From assembly GCA_014218235.1 (NCBI GenBank), contig CM024764.1, forward strand, positions 63,587,184 to 63,651,183: DNA of 64,000 nt, read 5' to 3'. Positions 46,640 through 56,629 of the stretch are shown here, piece after piece. A model generated the notes under the pieces. It searched no databases. It had not been told where the DNA came from and saw nothing but the letters and a program-made list of their open reading frames with translations. Positions within the stretch are counted from its first letter, which is position 1. Each line of letters begins with the position of its first letter. This stretch comes from Colocasia esculenta. Its lineage: Eukaryota > Streptophyta > Magnoliopsida > Alismatales > Araceae. The translations under genes and the position numbers were made by a program.

Positions 46640-46804
46640 TAACGACTTTCTAACTTGATCGTCGGAGTGTCCGACCACCGAGGAGTCTCGGTGGTTCTTT
46701 GCAGGTTGAACTCACTCCTCTGACGACTGCGCGGCGCGACCAATCCCTCGGGGCCCACCCTGCTTGGCTCCGGCCGACGATCCTTGCTGATTTTCTCAGC
46801 AACA
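46206..46804 (+). repeat. 5' LTR of element E
   Basis: TGATACGGTCG...CTCAGCAACA. TATA box TTATAAAAAGG at 46559-46569. A (CT)13 microsatellite at 46614-46639 falls about 50 bp downstream, within the transcribed leader. The LTR has the usual promoter, R and U5 parts; exact transcription start not visible. Confidence 0.95.
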
Positions 46805-46826
46805 TTTGGCGCCGTCTGTGGGAACC
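46805..46826 (+). other. Primer-binding site of element E
   Basis: TTTGGCGCCGTCTGTGGGAA follows the LTR directly. The TGGCGCC type is standard for Tat/Athila elements and is usually ascribed to a tRNA-Asp-like primer. Confidence 0.8.
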
Positions 46827-46846
46827 GATACAAAAAGCTGTTCCTC

Positions 46847-49800
46847 ATGGCACCCAAGGGAAAGGTCGCAGTTCGCCCGTCGGAGGAAGAAGTCGCCCTT
46901 ACTAGCATTGTTGAAGGGGCAGCAGCTGGAGGAGCCTCGGGCGCGGGGGAGCAGGATTCGACGACCTCGTCGCGGCTCGATCGGGTCGAGCAGACACTGA
47001 TGCACCTTCAGCAGATCCTTATGAGGATGGAGCAGAATCAACAAGCTCACCCTCCTCGAGGCGAGGGCTCGACTCGCCAAGTAGAACAAACCCAAGGTAA
47101 TCAGGGTGATACGGAAGCTCTCCACCAGCAACAAGCGCCTCCGGCGGTATCGGCAAGTCACGCCGAAGCGCAACCGACGATAGTTGGGACTCCCGCGCCG
47201 GCAATTAACCACGCCGACAACGCTCCTCCCGTGACGCCGGTAGCCGCAGCCGGAAATATGGCTAGGGCCGACCTAGCCGACCACTTTACGGCGGAGTCCA
47301 CCGCTATCACCATCGGCGAGTCCCCGCTCGATCCTCGGTGGAAGAGCGATCTGCGGGAGATGAATCGGAAAATAGAAGCCCTACAGCTCGGCACTCGCGC
47401 CCCATCCGTGGCGACGCTTCTCTCCTCCTCGCCTTTCACAGAAGAAATCACATCGGCTTCGGTCCCACCGAAGTTCCAGTTGCCAAAGTTCCGACGCTAC
47501 AACGGAACAACCAACCCAGTCCACCACCTCGATCATTTTCAGGGCCAGGTGGAAATGATGAATGTGACTGACGCTCTGAAATGCAGGGCCTTCATGTCCA
47601 CTCTTGATGATGCAGCACTACAATGGTTCAAGGCGTTGCCGGCGCGATCGGTCTCCTGCTTCTCGGACCTGGCCCAAAGGTTCCTCGACCACTTCTACAA
47701 CACGGTGCAGCACTCATTGTGCACCGACGACCTGTGGCTGGTATCTCAAAAAGAAAACGAGATGTTTCGAGACTATGCGAAACGCTTTCAGATCGAGGTG
47801 ATGAAAGTGGTGGACCTAGACTTGAGAACGGCGGTCAACATTCTGACCAGGGTGTGCACGGACGGAGCATTTGTGGCGTCGATCGCCAAGAAACCACCGG
47901 TAAGCCTCTCCGACCTCCTCTCTCGGATGCAGAAATACGTCCGCCTGGAATCAACCCTGGGAGCCGCTGGGCGACTGAAGCGGCCGCTGGAGAGGGGAAG
48001 CACGAGCTCGGAGGCTAGCGAAAAGAGGCCAAGGAGGGAGGAAGCGCGCGGAGACAGGCGCCGAGACTCAGAGAACCGACGAATGGCTGACCGACGACCC
48101 GACGAGTATCGTCGCGTAAGGGATCTCCCCCGGTTCGGGAGGCCACCTTCAGAAATCCTCCCCGTCATCAAAAAGCTACCAGAGTTCAGGCGACCGGAAC
48201 CCATCACAAGGCCTCCATCGGGACGAGGGGCCGAGCTATACTGTGAGTACCATAAAGGTTTCGGTCACCTAACAGACCAGTGCAGGAGCCTGAAGATGGA
48301 GATATCGGAGATGTTGCGCCGAGGGATAATCGGTAAAGACGTCGTCGACGGCAAACCGAAAGACCGCGATCAAGACGAGGATCGCGAGCGCGAGGGGAAA
48401 GGCGCCGTCCTGGTCCTCGCCGGCGGATCTGCGGGTGGTGGCGACAGCAGCAGGAAGAGGAAGGCGTACGCTTCAGCCGTCGTCCTCGGGATTCACCAGC
48501 CCAATCTGGAGCCGATCACCTTTTCTGCCGACGACGCAATTGGGCTAAACTTTCCTCACGACGACGCGCTAGTCATTCATGCCGACATCGACGGATACAC
48601 CGTGCATCGCATCCTCATCGACAACGGAGCAGCGCCCGATGTCCTCTTCTACGACTGCTTCCTGAAGATGACGAACCTGAGCACGGAGCTCAAACCGGTC
48701 GCCACACCTCTGTTTGGGTTCAGCGGAACTCCAGTCACCGCCGAGGGGTCCATCCGGCTCAAAGTAACACTGGGAGCCAGTCCTCGGCAAGTAACGGTTG
48801 AGGTCGACTTCTTGATTGTGAAAGTAAAGTCGGCCTACAACGCGATCTTTGGGCGCGGTCTGCTCGGGAAGCTCGGAGGGGTCCCGTCAACATACCACCA
48901 GAAGCTGAAATTTCCAACTCCAAGCGGGGTAGGCGAAGTTGTCGGGAGTCAGGCCGAGGCGCGCCTATGTTATGTTAACTCTATTAAAGCTAAAGAACCA
49001 ACTATTCCTGAGTACGTACCTGCTGTGAATGACGCCCCAAAACACGAGCCAGTAGAACTAACTAAGCAAATAAAAATCGAAAGCGGACTTCTAATCATCG
49101 GGACCGAACTCAAAGAGTTGGAGGCTGACCTCACCACATTCCTCGGTCAGAGTGGCAACGTTTTCGCTTGGTCTGACGACGATCTTCCAGGAATAGACCC
49201 GAGCATTATCCAGCACCACTTGAACGTGGACCCCAAGGCCCGACCTATCCGGCAAAAGAAGAGGCCCCTGTCAGCCGAACGACAGGAAGTGGTTGAAAAC
49301 CAGTTGACAAAATATTTGCATGCAGGAACCGTTAGGAATTCATTCTATCCAACCTGGGTCGCCAACGTCGTCCTAGTACGAAAGGCAAATGGCAAATGGC
49401 GAATGTGTGTGGACTTCACCAACCTAAACAAAGCCTGCCCAAAAGACAGCTTCCCCCTGCCGCGGATCGACCAGCTGGTCGACTCAACTGCCGGGCACGA
49501 GCTCTTAAGCTTCCTCGACGCATATTCAGGCTATCACCAAATAAGAATGGCCCCAGAAGACGAAGAAAAGACATCTTTCACCACGGAGAGAGGTTTGTAT
49601 TGCTTTACCCGTATGCCGTTCGGATTGAAGAATGCAGGAGCAACATACCAAAGATTGGTCAACAAGATGTTCGAGAAGCAGATTGGCAAGACCATGGAGA
49701 TATACATCGATGACATGCTGGTAAAAAGCCGACAAGCCGAGGACCACGTCAAAGACCTAGCCGAAGCTTTCGAAGTATTGAAGCTCTACGGGATGAAGCT

Positions 49801-52237
49801 GAACCCCGAGAAGTGTGTCTTCGGCGTCCGAGCGGGGAAATTCCTAGGGTATCTCGTCTCACAACGAGGCATTGACGTCAACCCCGACAAAGTCCAAGCC
49901 ATCCTCGACATGACGGCTCCGAGGACAATCAAAGAGGTACAAAGACTTAATGGCAGGATAACTGCTCTTAGTAGGTTCATGTCCAGGTCGGCGGAACGTT
50001 GCCGGCCTTTCTTCGAGATACTGCGGAAGGGTCGCTTCGAATGGACCGAGGAATGCCAAGGGGCCTTCGACGAACTGAAGGAACACCTAGCGAACGTCCC
50101 GACGTTAAGCAAGCCATGCGACAACGAAGAACTGCTGTTGTACCTATCTGCGACTGACTATTCCATCAGCTCGGTGCTCGTCCGAGAAGAAGATCGAGTC
50201 CACCTCCCGGTGTACTATACGAGTAAGGCGCTACGAGGAGCCGAACAGCGCTACACCAACCTGGAGAAGCTCGGTTACGCTCTCATCATGGCAGCCCGAC
50301 GACTACGCCCGTACTTTCAAGCACACAAGATCGTTGTCCTAACCGACGCTCCGCTCCGACCAATTTTCGAGCGACCCGAGTCCTCGGGGAGGTTGGCGAA
50401 GTGGGCCGTCGAGCTCGGCGAATTCGATATCGAGTTCAGGCCCCGGGTCGCCATCAAAGCCCAGGCCCTCGCGGATTTTATTTCCGAAGGCACCGCCCGG
50501 GCAGCGATGGACGAAGAACCCAACGAGAGTTGGAAAATTTTCGTCGACGGTGCCTCAAATTCCAATGGAGGCGGCGCAGGCGTTGTAATGCGCTCTCCCG
50601 AGGGCCTCGACTTAAGGTACGCAGTTCGTTTCGGTTTCGAAGCATCTAACAATGTGGCAGAGTATGAAGCGGTGGTGTCGGGGCTGAAAATGGCAAAAAC
50701 CCTTGGAGCAAAGAGGATACGCATTCACAGCGACTCCCAACTGGTCGTCGGCCAAGTGTCCCACACGTTCGAAGCGAAGGAGGCGAAGCTCGCCTTGTAC
50801 AAAGCCGAGGTGCTAAGGATGATGGCAGAATTCGACTCAGCGGAGCTCATAAAGATACCGAGGTCCGAGAATGAACAAGCCGACGAGTTATCGAAGATAG
50901 CTTCATCGGCACTAGAGGCGCCCCCATCACTGCTGATAGAAGAGCTGACGATTTCAACCATAGCGGCCAGAGATATGATGATCGTCGACGTAGGGACGAC
51001 GTGGATGACCCCATTAATTAATTTCCTCAGGGACAACGTGGTGCCAGAGGACAAAGACGAGGTCGAGAAGACAAGGAGACGATCGGCCAGGTTCTTCATC
51101 CTCGGCAACAATTTATATCGAAAGGGATTTAGCTATCCATACCTCCTGTGTGTAGATCCCACTGAAGCCGAAAAAATCGTCGACGAAATACACGAAGGTA
51201 CGTGCGGTTCCCATGCAGGCCCCAGATCCTTGGTGAGGAGAATAACACGACAAGGGTATTGGTGGCCGACGATGCTTAAAGACGCCGAAAAGTATGTCAG
51301 AAGTTGCCGACAATGCCAACTATTCGGCAGAATCGACCGACGACCCCCGTCAGAGCTCGCCAGCATAAACTCCCCGTGGCCATTCGCGCAATGGGGAATG
51401 GACATCCTTGGGCCATTCCCCCCAGCCACTGGCCAAAGAAGGTTCATTATCGTCGGAGTGGACTATTTCACTAAATGGGTCGAAGCCGAGCCCCTGGCCA
51501 AAATCACTGACACCAACTCTTGGAGCTTCGTATGGAAGAACATCATCTGCAGGTTCGGCCTACCACGAACGATCATCACCGACAACGGGAAACAATTCGA
51601 CAACATCAAATTCCGTAGGAATTGCGACGCACTCGGGATCGAGCATAGGTTCTCCTCAGTGGCTCACCCCCAATCCAATGGGATGGCCGAGGTCACCAAC
51701 CGGACGATCTTGGACGGGCTGAAGAAGAGAATAACAAGCCACAAGGGAGCTTGGGCCGACCAGCTTCTACACGTGCTTTGGGCATACCGGACGACCCCAA
51801 GGGAGGCAACTCGTGAGTCGCCTTTCGCGTTGGCCTTCGGGATGGAGGCCGTATCGCCTGTAGAAATGCTCGTCCCTTCATTGAGAGTTCTCGGATTCGA
51901 CGAAGAAAGTAACAACCGATCCCTACGCGCCGAGCTCGACCTCATAGACGAGAGGCGGGGGAGGGCCTCTACGAGGATGGAGGTTTATCAAAGAAGAATC
52001 AAGAAAAGCTTCGACCAAAAAGTCAAGCCACGGCGCTTCGGCGTGGGAAGCCTCGTCCTGAGAAAACTCGCCGTCTCCGAACCAAAGTCAGCTGTCGGAA
52101 AGTTATCGCCGAATTGGGAAGGACCTTACAAAGTCATCGATGATCTCGGACAAGGTGCGTATCGCCTATCAAACCTCGACGGGACGACCTTGCCGAGGAC
52201 ATGGAATGCCGAACATTTACGACAATATTTCCCATAA
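46847..52237 (+). CDS. gag-pol: Intact Gag-Pol polyprotein of Tat element E
   Basis: About 1,796 codons from ATG 46847 (MAPKGK), 42 bp after the LTR; an in-frame ATG at 46784 lies inside the LTR and is less likely. Domains by residue: Ty3 gag core about 210-320 (FRRYNGTTNPVHHL); arginine-rich linker; knuckle YCEYHKGFGHLTDQC near 465; aspartic protease near 590 (LIDNGAAPDVLF, DNG in place of the usual DTG/DSG); RT about 830-1010 with YIDD near 952; RT-linked RNase H about 1110-1220; second RNase H 1227-1350 (FVDGASN, EYEAV, SDSQ, QADELS); integrase zinc finger about 1450-1490, DDE core about 1515-1615 (MDILGPF, TDNGKQF, NGMAEVTNR), C-terminal NWEGPYKV. No stops or frameshifts. It makes particle proteins and all enzymes for copying and insertion. 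Confidence 0.96.
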   Translation: MAPKGKVAVRPSEEEVALTSIVEGAAAGGASGAGEQDSTTSSRLDRVEQTLMHLQQILMRMEQNQQAHPPRGEGSTRQVEQTQGNQGDTEALHQQQAPPAVSASHAEAQPTIVGTPAPAINHADNAPPVTPVAAAGNMARADLADHFTAESTAITIGESPLDPRWKSDLREMNRKIEALQLGTRAPSVATLLSSSPFTEEITSASVPPKFQLPKFRRYNGTTNPVHHLDHFQGQVEMMNVTDALKCRAFMSTLDDAALQWFKALPARSVSCFSDLAQRFLDHFYNTVQHSLCTDDLWLVSQKENEMFRDYAKRFQIEVMKVVDLDLRTAVNILTRVCTDGAFVASIAKKPPVSLSDLLSRMQKYVRLESTLGAAGRLKRPLERGSTSSEASEKRPRREEARGDRRRDSENRRMADRRPDEYRRVRDLPRFGRPPSEILPVIKKLPEFRRPEPITRPPSGRGAELYCEYHKGFGHLTDQCRSLKMEISEMLRRGIIGKDVVDGKPKDRDQDEDREREGKGAVLVLAGGSAGGGDSSRKRKAYASAVVLGIHQPNLEPITFSADDAIGLNFPHDDALVIHADIDGYTVHRILIDNGAAPDVLFYDCFLKMTNLSTELKPVATPLFGFSGTPVTAEGSIRLKVTLGASPRQVTVEVDFLIVKVKSAYNAIFGRGLLGKLGGVPSTYHQKLKFPTPSGVGEVVGSQAEARLCYVNSIKAKEPTIPEYVPAVNDAPKHEPVELTKQIKIESGLLIIGTELKELEADLTTFLGQSGNVFAWSDDDLPGIDPSIIQHHLNVDPKARPIRQKKRPLSAERQEVVENQLTKYLHAGTVRNSFYPTWVANVVLVRKANGKWRMCVDFTNLNKACPKDSFPLPRIDQLVDSTAGHELLSFLDAYSGYHQIRMAPEDEEKTSFTTERGLYCFTRMPFGLKNAGATYQRLVNKMFEKQIGKTMEIYIDDMLVKSRQAEDHVKDLAEAFEVLKLYGMKLNPEKCVFGVRAGKFLGYLVSQRGIDVNPDKVQAILDMTAPRTIKEVQRLNGRITALSRFMSRSAERCRPFFEILRKGRFEWTEECQGAFDELKEHLANVPTLSKPCDNEELLLYLSATDYSISSVLVREEDRVHLPVYYTSKALRGAEQRYTNLEKLGYALIMAARRLRPYFQAHKIVVLTDAPLRPIFERPESSGRLAKWAVELGEFDIEFRPRVAIKAQALADFISEGTARAAMDEEPNESWKIFVDGASNSNGGGAGVVMRSPEGLDLRYAVRFGFEASNNVAEYEAVVSGLKMAKTLGAKRIRIHSDSQLVVGQVSHTFEAKEAKLALYKAEVLRMMAEFDSAELIKIPRSENEQADELSKIASSALEAPPSLLIEELTISTIAARDMMIVDVGTTWMTPLINFLRDNVVPEDKDEVEKTRRRSARFFILGNNLYRKGFSYPYLLCVDPTEAEKIVDEIHEGTCGSHAGPRSLVRRITRQGYWWPTMLKDAEKYVRSCRQCQLFGRIDRRPPSELASINSPWPFAQWGMDILGPFPPATGQRRFIIVGVDYFTKWVEAEPLAKITDTNSWSFVWKNIICRFGLPRTIITDNGKQFDNIKFRRNCDALGIEHRFSSVAHPQSNGMAEVTNRTILDGLKKRITSHKGAWADQLLHVLWAYRTTPREATRESPFALAFGMEAVSPVEMLVPSLRVLGFDEESNNRSLRAELDLIDERRGRASTRMEVYQRRIKKSFDQKVKPRRFGVGSLVLRKLAVSEPKSAVGKLSPNWEGPYKVIDDLGQGAYRLSNLDGTTLPRTWNAEHLRQYFP

Positions 52238-52239
52238 TG

Positions 52240-52640
52240 AGGTCGCTTCGGCACTCTAAGCGAGGTCGCTTCGACAACGACGAGGTCGCTTCGGCACTCT
52301 AAACGTAAGCCCGAGGTCCCTTCGGCACACTCTAAACGTAAGCCCGAGGTCCCTTCGGCACTCTCTAAACGTAAGCCCGAGGTCCCTTCGGCACACTCTA
52401 AACGTAAGCCCGAGGTCCCTTCGGCACTCTCTAAACGTAAGCCCGAGGTCCCTTCGGCACACTCTAAACGTAAGCCCGAGGTCCCTTCGGCACTCTCTAA
52501 ACGTAAGCCCGAGGTCCCTTCGGCACTCTCTAAACGTAAGCCCGAGGTCCCTTCGGCACTCTATAAACGTGAGCCGGAGGCCTCTTCGGAACTCAAGTAC
52601 GAGGTCGCCTCGGCACTCTTACAATGCGAGGTCGCTTAGG
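52240..52640 (+). repeat. 33-bp tandem repeat downstream of pol in element E
   Basis: About ten units of CGAGGTCCCTTCGGCAC(A/T)CT + CTAAACGTAAGCC with decaying copies at both ends. It lies between the pol stop and the end of the antisense gene (52805), and shares its core CGAGGTCxCTTCGGCACTCT with the array of element A. The peptide repeats predicted on the minus strand are by-products. Confidence 0.92.
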
Positions 52641-52804
52641 CACTCGCTAACGTGGTCGATTAGGCCCCTCACCGACGAGGCAATTCTGAGCACACATGTC
52701 GACAAGTTCATTTATACAAACGCAATGGAATAGACAGTCGTCGGCTAGAAACAAAACCGTGTATTCTCAGTGACGAGGATTACAGAGTACATAAAGGAAG
52801 GCGA

Positions 52805-53717
52805 CTATTCCTCATTCAAAACAGCCTCAGCTGCCTGGTCGAGGGAACGATCAATAGCCGACTCCATGGCCTCGTCCACGACAGCGGCGAACTCCTTGCC
52901 TCCCCCCTCGGTGACCTGGTTGTCGCCGTCGTCGTCTTCAGCAAGAGTAGCTCCCGACAAATCGAGGTCGGGATACAACCCCTTAACCTTGGCAAGGCAG
53001 TCGTCGTATCCACCCTGGAAGAGGTCGGCGATCTCATCCTGAAGCTCGTCGGATTTGCGGTACTCCTCAATCGCCTTCTCCCTCTCCTCAGCAACGAGAC
53101 GTGAAAAGTTGTTCTTCGTCTCCTCGTGGGCCGCAATCTCGTCGTATTGCGCCTTCTTCACAGCTTCAAGGGCCGCCTGGAGGGCGCCCTCCCTCTTCTT
53201 TGCCTCCTCCTCCAGGCGGAGACTACGGGCCTTCTCGGCGGCCACAAGCTCCTCGGCCTCGGCGATACGCTTGTCGCAGGCCAGCCTCTTCACCTCAGCT
53301 CGGTGCACGAAGGCGTCGAAGGCGGCCAGCTGGCTCAGCATACCATGATAAAATTCATGTACGAGCCGACGTGCGGGGCGGCCAAGCGTCTCAGCCTTAA
53401 CCTCGGGTGGCAAGGCTTGTCGGCCCCACTCGACGGGGTCCAAGGAATAACGAGCCTGAGGCGGAACTGAAGCGTCGGGTGCCGTACCCGACGACGCTGG
53501 AGCTGGGCGCTTCTTCGGTCTTTCTTCGGTCGACGGGACGGCTCCCGAGCTCTGACCAGGCGTCGGCGCCGTTGGTGGCACGGCCTCGGCATCGCGGTGT
53601 CGCTTCTCGGCGCGGGAAGCCATCTTCTTCCCCTTGATTGGGCTCGGCTCTTGGCCTGATCCGCGAGCGACGGCCCCTTTCGCGAGGAGGGGGCAGAGCC
53701 AACCTTGTCGGCCATAG
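52805..53717 (-). CDS. Antisense gene of element E, exon 2: coiled-coil protein part
   Basis: The conserved frame from about 53640 to 52805 encodes a basic/Ala-rich start, DPVEWGRQALPPE, and a long Ala/Glu/Arg/Lys coiled coil (about residues 115-215 of the 272). It ends with KSDELQDEIADLFQGGYDD... LYPDLDL and an acidic tail. Element A's exon 2 has the same landmarks. The best acceptor TTTGCAG ends at 53718 and leads into ATGGCCGAC (53715), but that frame differs from the conserved one. Reaching the conserved frame from the donor needs either the alternative acceptor GACAAG (53704-53709) or a one-base indel. Unknown function; probably a partner-binding or oligomerising module. Confidence 0.7.
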
Positions 53718-53787
53718 CTGCAAACGCCCGACCGTTAGCTAAGGAAGCCGAGGATGGAGTAAAAAATACGACGACGAGGCTGGCAAC

Positions 53788-54664
53788 CTTGTGTGCCCTC
53801 TTCGATCAGCTGGAATAACTCGTCCGAGATATCGATCAGGTTGGGGGGCTCCACCTCCTTCAAACACTTAAGGTCGTATAGCTCGGACGAAGTCAGCCTC
53901 GGCGATCCAAAAGCTTTGCTCCGGACGTCAACGGCCGACCACTTGGTTGGGAACGGCCAACCCGAGGAACTATAAACAAAAACAAAGTTCCTCTTCCAGC
54001 CGTGAAGCGAGGAAGGGAGTCTCCCGAGAATATGCCGACCATTCCTCGCCGCGAAGTAGAACCAGTCTCCGAACGGCTTGATAGAGAACAGGTACAGGAA
54101 AAGGCGCGAGGTCGGAGGGACCCCCGCCGAATAGCACAAGGAGAGAAAGCCGACGATTACTCGCCAGGCGTTCGGAGCCAACTGGGAAGGAGCCACCCCG
54201 AGCTCCAAGAGAAGAAAGATGACGAAGGGGTGGAAGGGGAAACAGAGGCCAGCCCGGACCGCCTCAGTGTAAACCGAGAACCCCCCGTCCAAAACATAGT
54301 GAGCCCTAAAATCCCTGTTGGCGCACACAAAGGCGTCGGCAGGGAGAACGAATCTAGGGTGCTTCCGTAGCCACTTGAAGGTCCCAGGGGAGGTCTCACA
54401 ACGGGCTTCGGCCACGTTGTCGGCTCGACGGCGTGCACCGGAGGTATGGGCCGAAGGTTCCTTGGGAACATAGGTCCCGTGGGCTAATTCAAGAACGAAG
54501 GAATCATCCACGGGCCCCCAGATCTGGGTTTCTATAGACACCGACCCCTCCCCAAGGCTTTCAGAAACATGGTCGGGAGCGTCGACGGGAACATGGGGGT
54601 CCCTAGATCTTGCGGACAAGGAGGAGGAAGCCTCAGGAGAGGTGGAGGAAGAGGAAAGGCTCAT
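53788..54664 (-). CDS. Antisense gene of element E, exon 1: Transposase_28-type domain
   Basis: Starts at ATG 54664 and runs 292 codons plus one base to a GT donor at 53787 (ACAAG|GTTGCC). A 70-bp intron follows, ending GTTTGCAG. Landmarks of Transposase_28 (putative gypsy-type transposon): APSQLAPNAWR near 158, an aromatic-rich FLYLFSIKPFGDWFYF, LPSSLHGWKRNFVF and GWPFPTKWSAV. If unspliced, the frame stops at 53735. Known Tat elements (Grande, Retand) carry antisense ORFs here. I see no nuclease triad, so the transposase label describes the family, not an activity. Promoter motifs lie 144-216 bp upstream. Confidence 0.78.
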
Positions 54665-54807
54665 CGTTTACCTCGAAAGGAAGCAAAGACCGTCGATCGA
54701 CTTCGTACGAGGACACGATCGTCGGATCGTCGGCAGACGTCGGGGCGGCAGGGGTCGAAAGGCGCGCGCGCGAGGCAAAGGAACGTCTGTTTCGTATCGA
54801 ACCTCAG

Positions 54808-54880
54808 CTATTTATAGCACCGCGATGCCAATGCAATCGGACGGCCCAGAAATCCTGCGCACCCAGGATTCCGCCACGTG
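54808..54880 (-). promoter_or_regulatory. Antisense promoter of element E: TATA box and G-box
   Basis: Minus-strand CTATAAATAG at 54817-54808 lies about 145-153 bp before the antisense ATG. A G-box CACGTG at 54875-54880, in the context CCACGTGTC, lies about 58 bp further upstream. Both motifs recur before element A's antisense gene. Confidence 0.65.
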
Positions 54881-55166
54881 TCGGAAGCCCGACGGCCTGG
54901 AGACGTTCACCCGGATCCGTGGCGTGCGCCCCGAAACCGGGCGGCGTCATCATGGCGCAGAGCTCAGAGGGGAGTACCTGACAAGCCGTCATCAGAAGTA
55001 CCGCCATTATGACAAGACCACGACCTTCATCATAACAGTGGCAGAACGCCCCCAAATTCAGCGCGCGGAATGCGAGGCGGCGCCAACGCCCGTACGAATT
55101 CCTGAGAATAATAAATGGCTTCTCTTCGAGCCGAGGACTCGCCTCGAAAAGAACCCGGGGGACTAG
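54881..55166 (+). other. Spacer and polypurine tract of element E
   Basis: No gene-like ORF is visible. AAAAGAACCCGGGGGACTAG ends at 55166 against the LTR and is the polypurine tract. Confidence 0.7.
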
Positions 55167-55762
55167 TGATACGGTCGTCGTCAGCCGACAAATTGGGTCG
55201 ACGAGATCAAGGATCGGCCATACCGACGATCCGACAATTAAGTTGTCGGAAGTCGTCGGCACAGGTTAGTCCATCACTGCGAAGAACTAATTCAAATAAG
55301 CACTAAGTCCGGGCGTCCCCAGCCGGCGCCAGGTCACGCTTACCCTAGGTACAGACGAGCCCCGTAAATCACGACCCCCAGCTGGCCCATACCCGCTTTA
55401 GGCAAGCGGCTGTCAAGGCAGGACCTCCCTGTCCAGCTGGCGAGGGTTCCCTGATTAGCGCCCCTGCCTCACGGAGGCTCGTCCGCCACCTTCCTTGTCT
55501 GTCCAAAGGACCAGGCCCTTATAAAAAGGATAGAGACCCACAAGGAAAAGGTAGGCTATTCGTAGCACAAAAACTCTCTCTCTCTCTCTCTCTCTCTTAA
55601 CGACTTTCTAACTTGATCGTCGGAGTGTCCGACCACCGAGGAGTCTCGGTGGTTCTTTGCAGGTTGAACTCACTCCTCTGACGACTGCGCGGCGCGACCA
55701 ATCCCTCGGGGCCCACCCTGCTTGGCTCCGGCCGACGATCCTTGCTGATTTTCTCAGCAACA
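55167..55762 (+). repeat. 3' LTR of element E
   Basis: 596 bp. Compared with the 5' LTR it has one missing base in GGCAGGAC(T)CTCCC, one C-to-G change in AAGGTA(C/G)GCTATT, and 12 instead of 13 CT units. Otherwise it is identical by eye. Confidence 0.95.
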
Positions 55763-56629
55763 ATAACCAATCTGCATTAAACATAAACTCACTAGTTGAC
55801 AAAGCTCACAGGAAAATATAGGAAGCAACAGGGCTAGTGTAGAAACACCAGTCCACCACAGCAACTGAAACCACCAAGTCACGAGCCATATAGGCCAACT
55901 ACTAACAGACGGTAACGAGACTAACAACACAGAGTCAGTCCCCCACAGTAACTAACGAGTAAAACAAAGGCCACACAGGACAACTACCCACGAAGGGTAA
56001 CATGACTGACCAAAAGGAGTCAATCAACCATACGATCTTACGGTAACACCCATATCGAAGAACTACCCAATAAAGGGTACAAACACGACAAGTGGAAGGT
56101 CACACAACACAACCTCCACGGAGCATAGCTCCACAACAACGCCTGAAACACTGGCACACACACGCCGTGCCACCATAACCAATTACCCACACAGGGTACA
56201 GGTACCTAAAACTGTAAGATACCACAACTGAACCACCAACTCAACTGTGCCACTAACAATGGGACACGACACACGAGTAGAGACCACAACCGTTGAGTCA
56301 CCACTCACAGCCACAACCATAAGCAAAGCACGAGTCGGAAGGAACGATGCCACCTCACGGGAATGAACTACTGGTTCATGATGTCAGTATCCAACGCAGA
56401 CAACACAACACAAGAACTACCTCTCAGTCTCGTAGTCAAAGATGAAAGGTCCAACTGCTGCTCCACAAACACACAGTAAAACCAACAAACTGTGGAGACC
56501 AACTAACACCACACCTGCAGACCACACAACTGTAGGCCCATGCCTGACACCTTTAAGGACTCTGGCCTGAGCTCACTAAAGTGAGGCATTGGAAACACAG
56601 AGCTAGCTGGGGACCAGTACGTCTACTGG
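55763..56629 (-). repeat. LTR F, fragment right of element E
   Basis: Continues LTR F after E. Inverted, it matches the G2-type LTR around CCAGCTAGTCC and AGACGTACTGG. It carries inverted repeats TACCC-N5/6-GGGTA at 55985-55999, 56064-56079 and 56184-56198. It ends where LTR G1 begins (56630). Confidence 0.75.

Larger units (their letters stand above)
46206..55762 (+). mobile_element. Young, coding-intact Tat-type Ty3/gypsy element E (9.56 kb)
   Basis: Perfect TSD ATAAC (46201-46205, 55763-55767). The LTRs of 599 and 596 bp differ by one substitution, one 1-bp indel and one CT unit. In order it contains LTR, PBS, a single uninterrupted gag-pol ORF, a 33-bp tandem repeat block, a spliced antisense gene, PPT and LTR. 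The second RNase H and the antisense gene place it in Tat (Grande/Retand-like). Near-identical LTRs and an intact ORF indicate a very recent insertion; it could still be mobile, though expression is unknown. Confidence 0.95.

Noticed and set aside
46784..46846. Upstream ATG extending the Gag-Pol ORF into the LTR
   Set aside because: It overlaps the LTR end and PBS; the ATG at 46847 with MAPKGK is the likelier start.
52256..52462. Minus-strand peptide of repeated CRRDLGLTFR units
   Set aside because: By-product of the 33-bp DNA repeat; no start context or conservation in element A.
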